From: Cycas panzhihuaensis | Taxonomy: Eukaryota; Cycadophyta | DNA: 64,000 bases | NCBI GenBank assembly: GCA_023213395.1 | Contig: CM041465.1 | Location: 223,951,741-224,015,740 of the forward strand | Reading direction: 5' to 3' | Shown here: positions 63,474 through 64,000 of the stretch, one piece after another | Layout: the number at the start of each line of letters is the position of its first letter | How positions within the stretch are numbered: the stretch's first letter is position 1 | Notes under the pieces: generated by a model | Seen by the model: the letters and a program-made list of their open reading frames with translations, nothing else | What the model was told of the DNA's origin: nothing | Databases searched by the model: none | Made by a program: the position numbers and the translations under genes

Positions 63474-64000
63474 TGACATCAGAGCTAGATTTTAATGTTA
63501 TAATATATTATATTGCTATTCTAGGAAGTTAAATAATTTAGGCTTTTAGTAGATTTTATAGGATATTTAATGAAACAAGTTATAGGTGTTTATACAGAGG
63601 AGCTTCTTTATAATGGTTATTTCAAACACCATCATCTAAGTACTATCAAGTAGACATAACTAGTAATTTTCCTCAAGGGGGAGTAACCACTAACAAGTTA
63701 TAGATGTTAATTTGATAAAATTTTAATGGTATAATTAATCACAAGTTATAAATACCTTTTCAAACCTTTAAGTAAGATTTATTATATGTTTTTTATTCTA
63801 TATTATGAACTCTATAATGTTTATTATCTGAAGTAGCTTTTTATTATCCTGTATGTATTTTTTAATCACTAGCATGTAGGGCTAAAACAAAGACATGTAG
63901 GTTAATTTAGTGATATGCAAGTTAGATTAATGACATGTAGACATGTAGAAGAGCACCTATAGTTGAGATAGTAACATGCACATAATAAAACTCACATGCA
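63474..64000 (+). other. E11 primer-binding site and leader
   Basis: TGACATCAGAGCTAGATTTT directly follows the LTR and matches TGGTATCAGAGC with two changes. The rest of the leader has no gene. A purine run ctcaagggggagta at 63672-63685 looks like a polypurine tract, but no second LTR follows within the window. Near the end the words acatgtag and gacatgtag recur several times. Confidence 0.65.

Noticed and set aside
63672-63685. Very short (TRIM-like) element formed by the E11 LTR and the purine run
   Set aside because: The sequence after the purine run does not align with the LTR at 63152-63473, so a second LTR is not supported.

Overview
The window reads as intergenic DNA from a large, AT-rich plant nuclear genome. 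No intact host gene, rRNA or tRNA gene is visible. Nearly everything recognisable is LTR retrotransposon: Copia-type polyproteins (order GAG-PR-INT-RT-RNaseH), one Gypsy element, and several elements without pol. All priming sites found resemble the complement of the plant initiator tRNA-Met 3' end (TGGTATCAGAGC and decayed versions), which points to a land plant. Stop codons inside the polyproteins sit mostly where Gln or Trp is expected (CAA/CAG to TAA/TAG, TGG to TAG/TGA), and LTR pairs differ mostly by transitions, so the low GC looks like long-term deamination of methylated cytosines. A gymnosperm with a depleted GC content (for example Welwitschia) would fit, but the species cannot be fixed from the sequence.

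Layout. An older Copia 3' end lies at 1-484 (E0). From about 2.44 to 59.24 kb lies one Gypsy element (A, + strand) that has been split by three independent insertions. (1) E1 (5021-11138, - strand, TSD CATAT) is a pol-less element carrying a gag remnant, two captured host-gene-like fragments and a five-fold array of primer-binding sites. (2) E2 (11412-31436, Copia, +) has E3 (14517-30008, Copia, +) inside its RT, and E3 has E4 (19927-27320, Copia, +, TSD CAAAG) inside its integrase. (3) E5 (about 31960-59177, -) contains E6 (33860-56609, -); E6 contains E9 (38360-42380, +, TSD TTTAG) and, in its 5' LTR, E7 (44431-56479, +, TSD TGCCA); E7 contains E8 (44766-53103, Copia, +, TSD CTCTC). The deepest path is A > E5 > E6 > E7 > E8. 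When the insertions are removed the outer reading frames rejoin: Gypsy protease across E1, Gypsy linker to RT across E2, Copia RT across E3, Copia integrase across E4.

Beyond 59.24 kb there is 3.3 kb without recognisable coding, then a Copia RT fragment (E10) of the same family as E2, cut by the 5' LTR of another element (E11) that runs off the window.

Most unusual points: the 3' LTR of E6 has grown from about 325 bp to 3.5 kb because a short palindrome became two giant AC-AT-GT arrays and then took part in a 1.9-kb tandem duplication; two unrelated elements (E1, E9) carry tandemly repeated LTR-end plus primer-binding-site modules; E7 has one long gag-like frame of about 560 codons and no pol; and the very long leaders of E3 and E8 share a conserved block just upstream of gag. 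Boundaries were found by eye from LTR pairs, target-site duplications (TSDs), primer-binding sites (PBS) and polypurine tracts (PPT).
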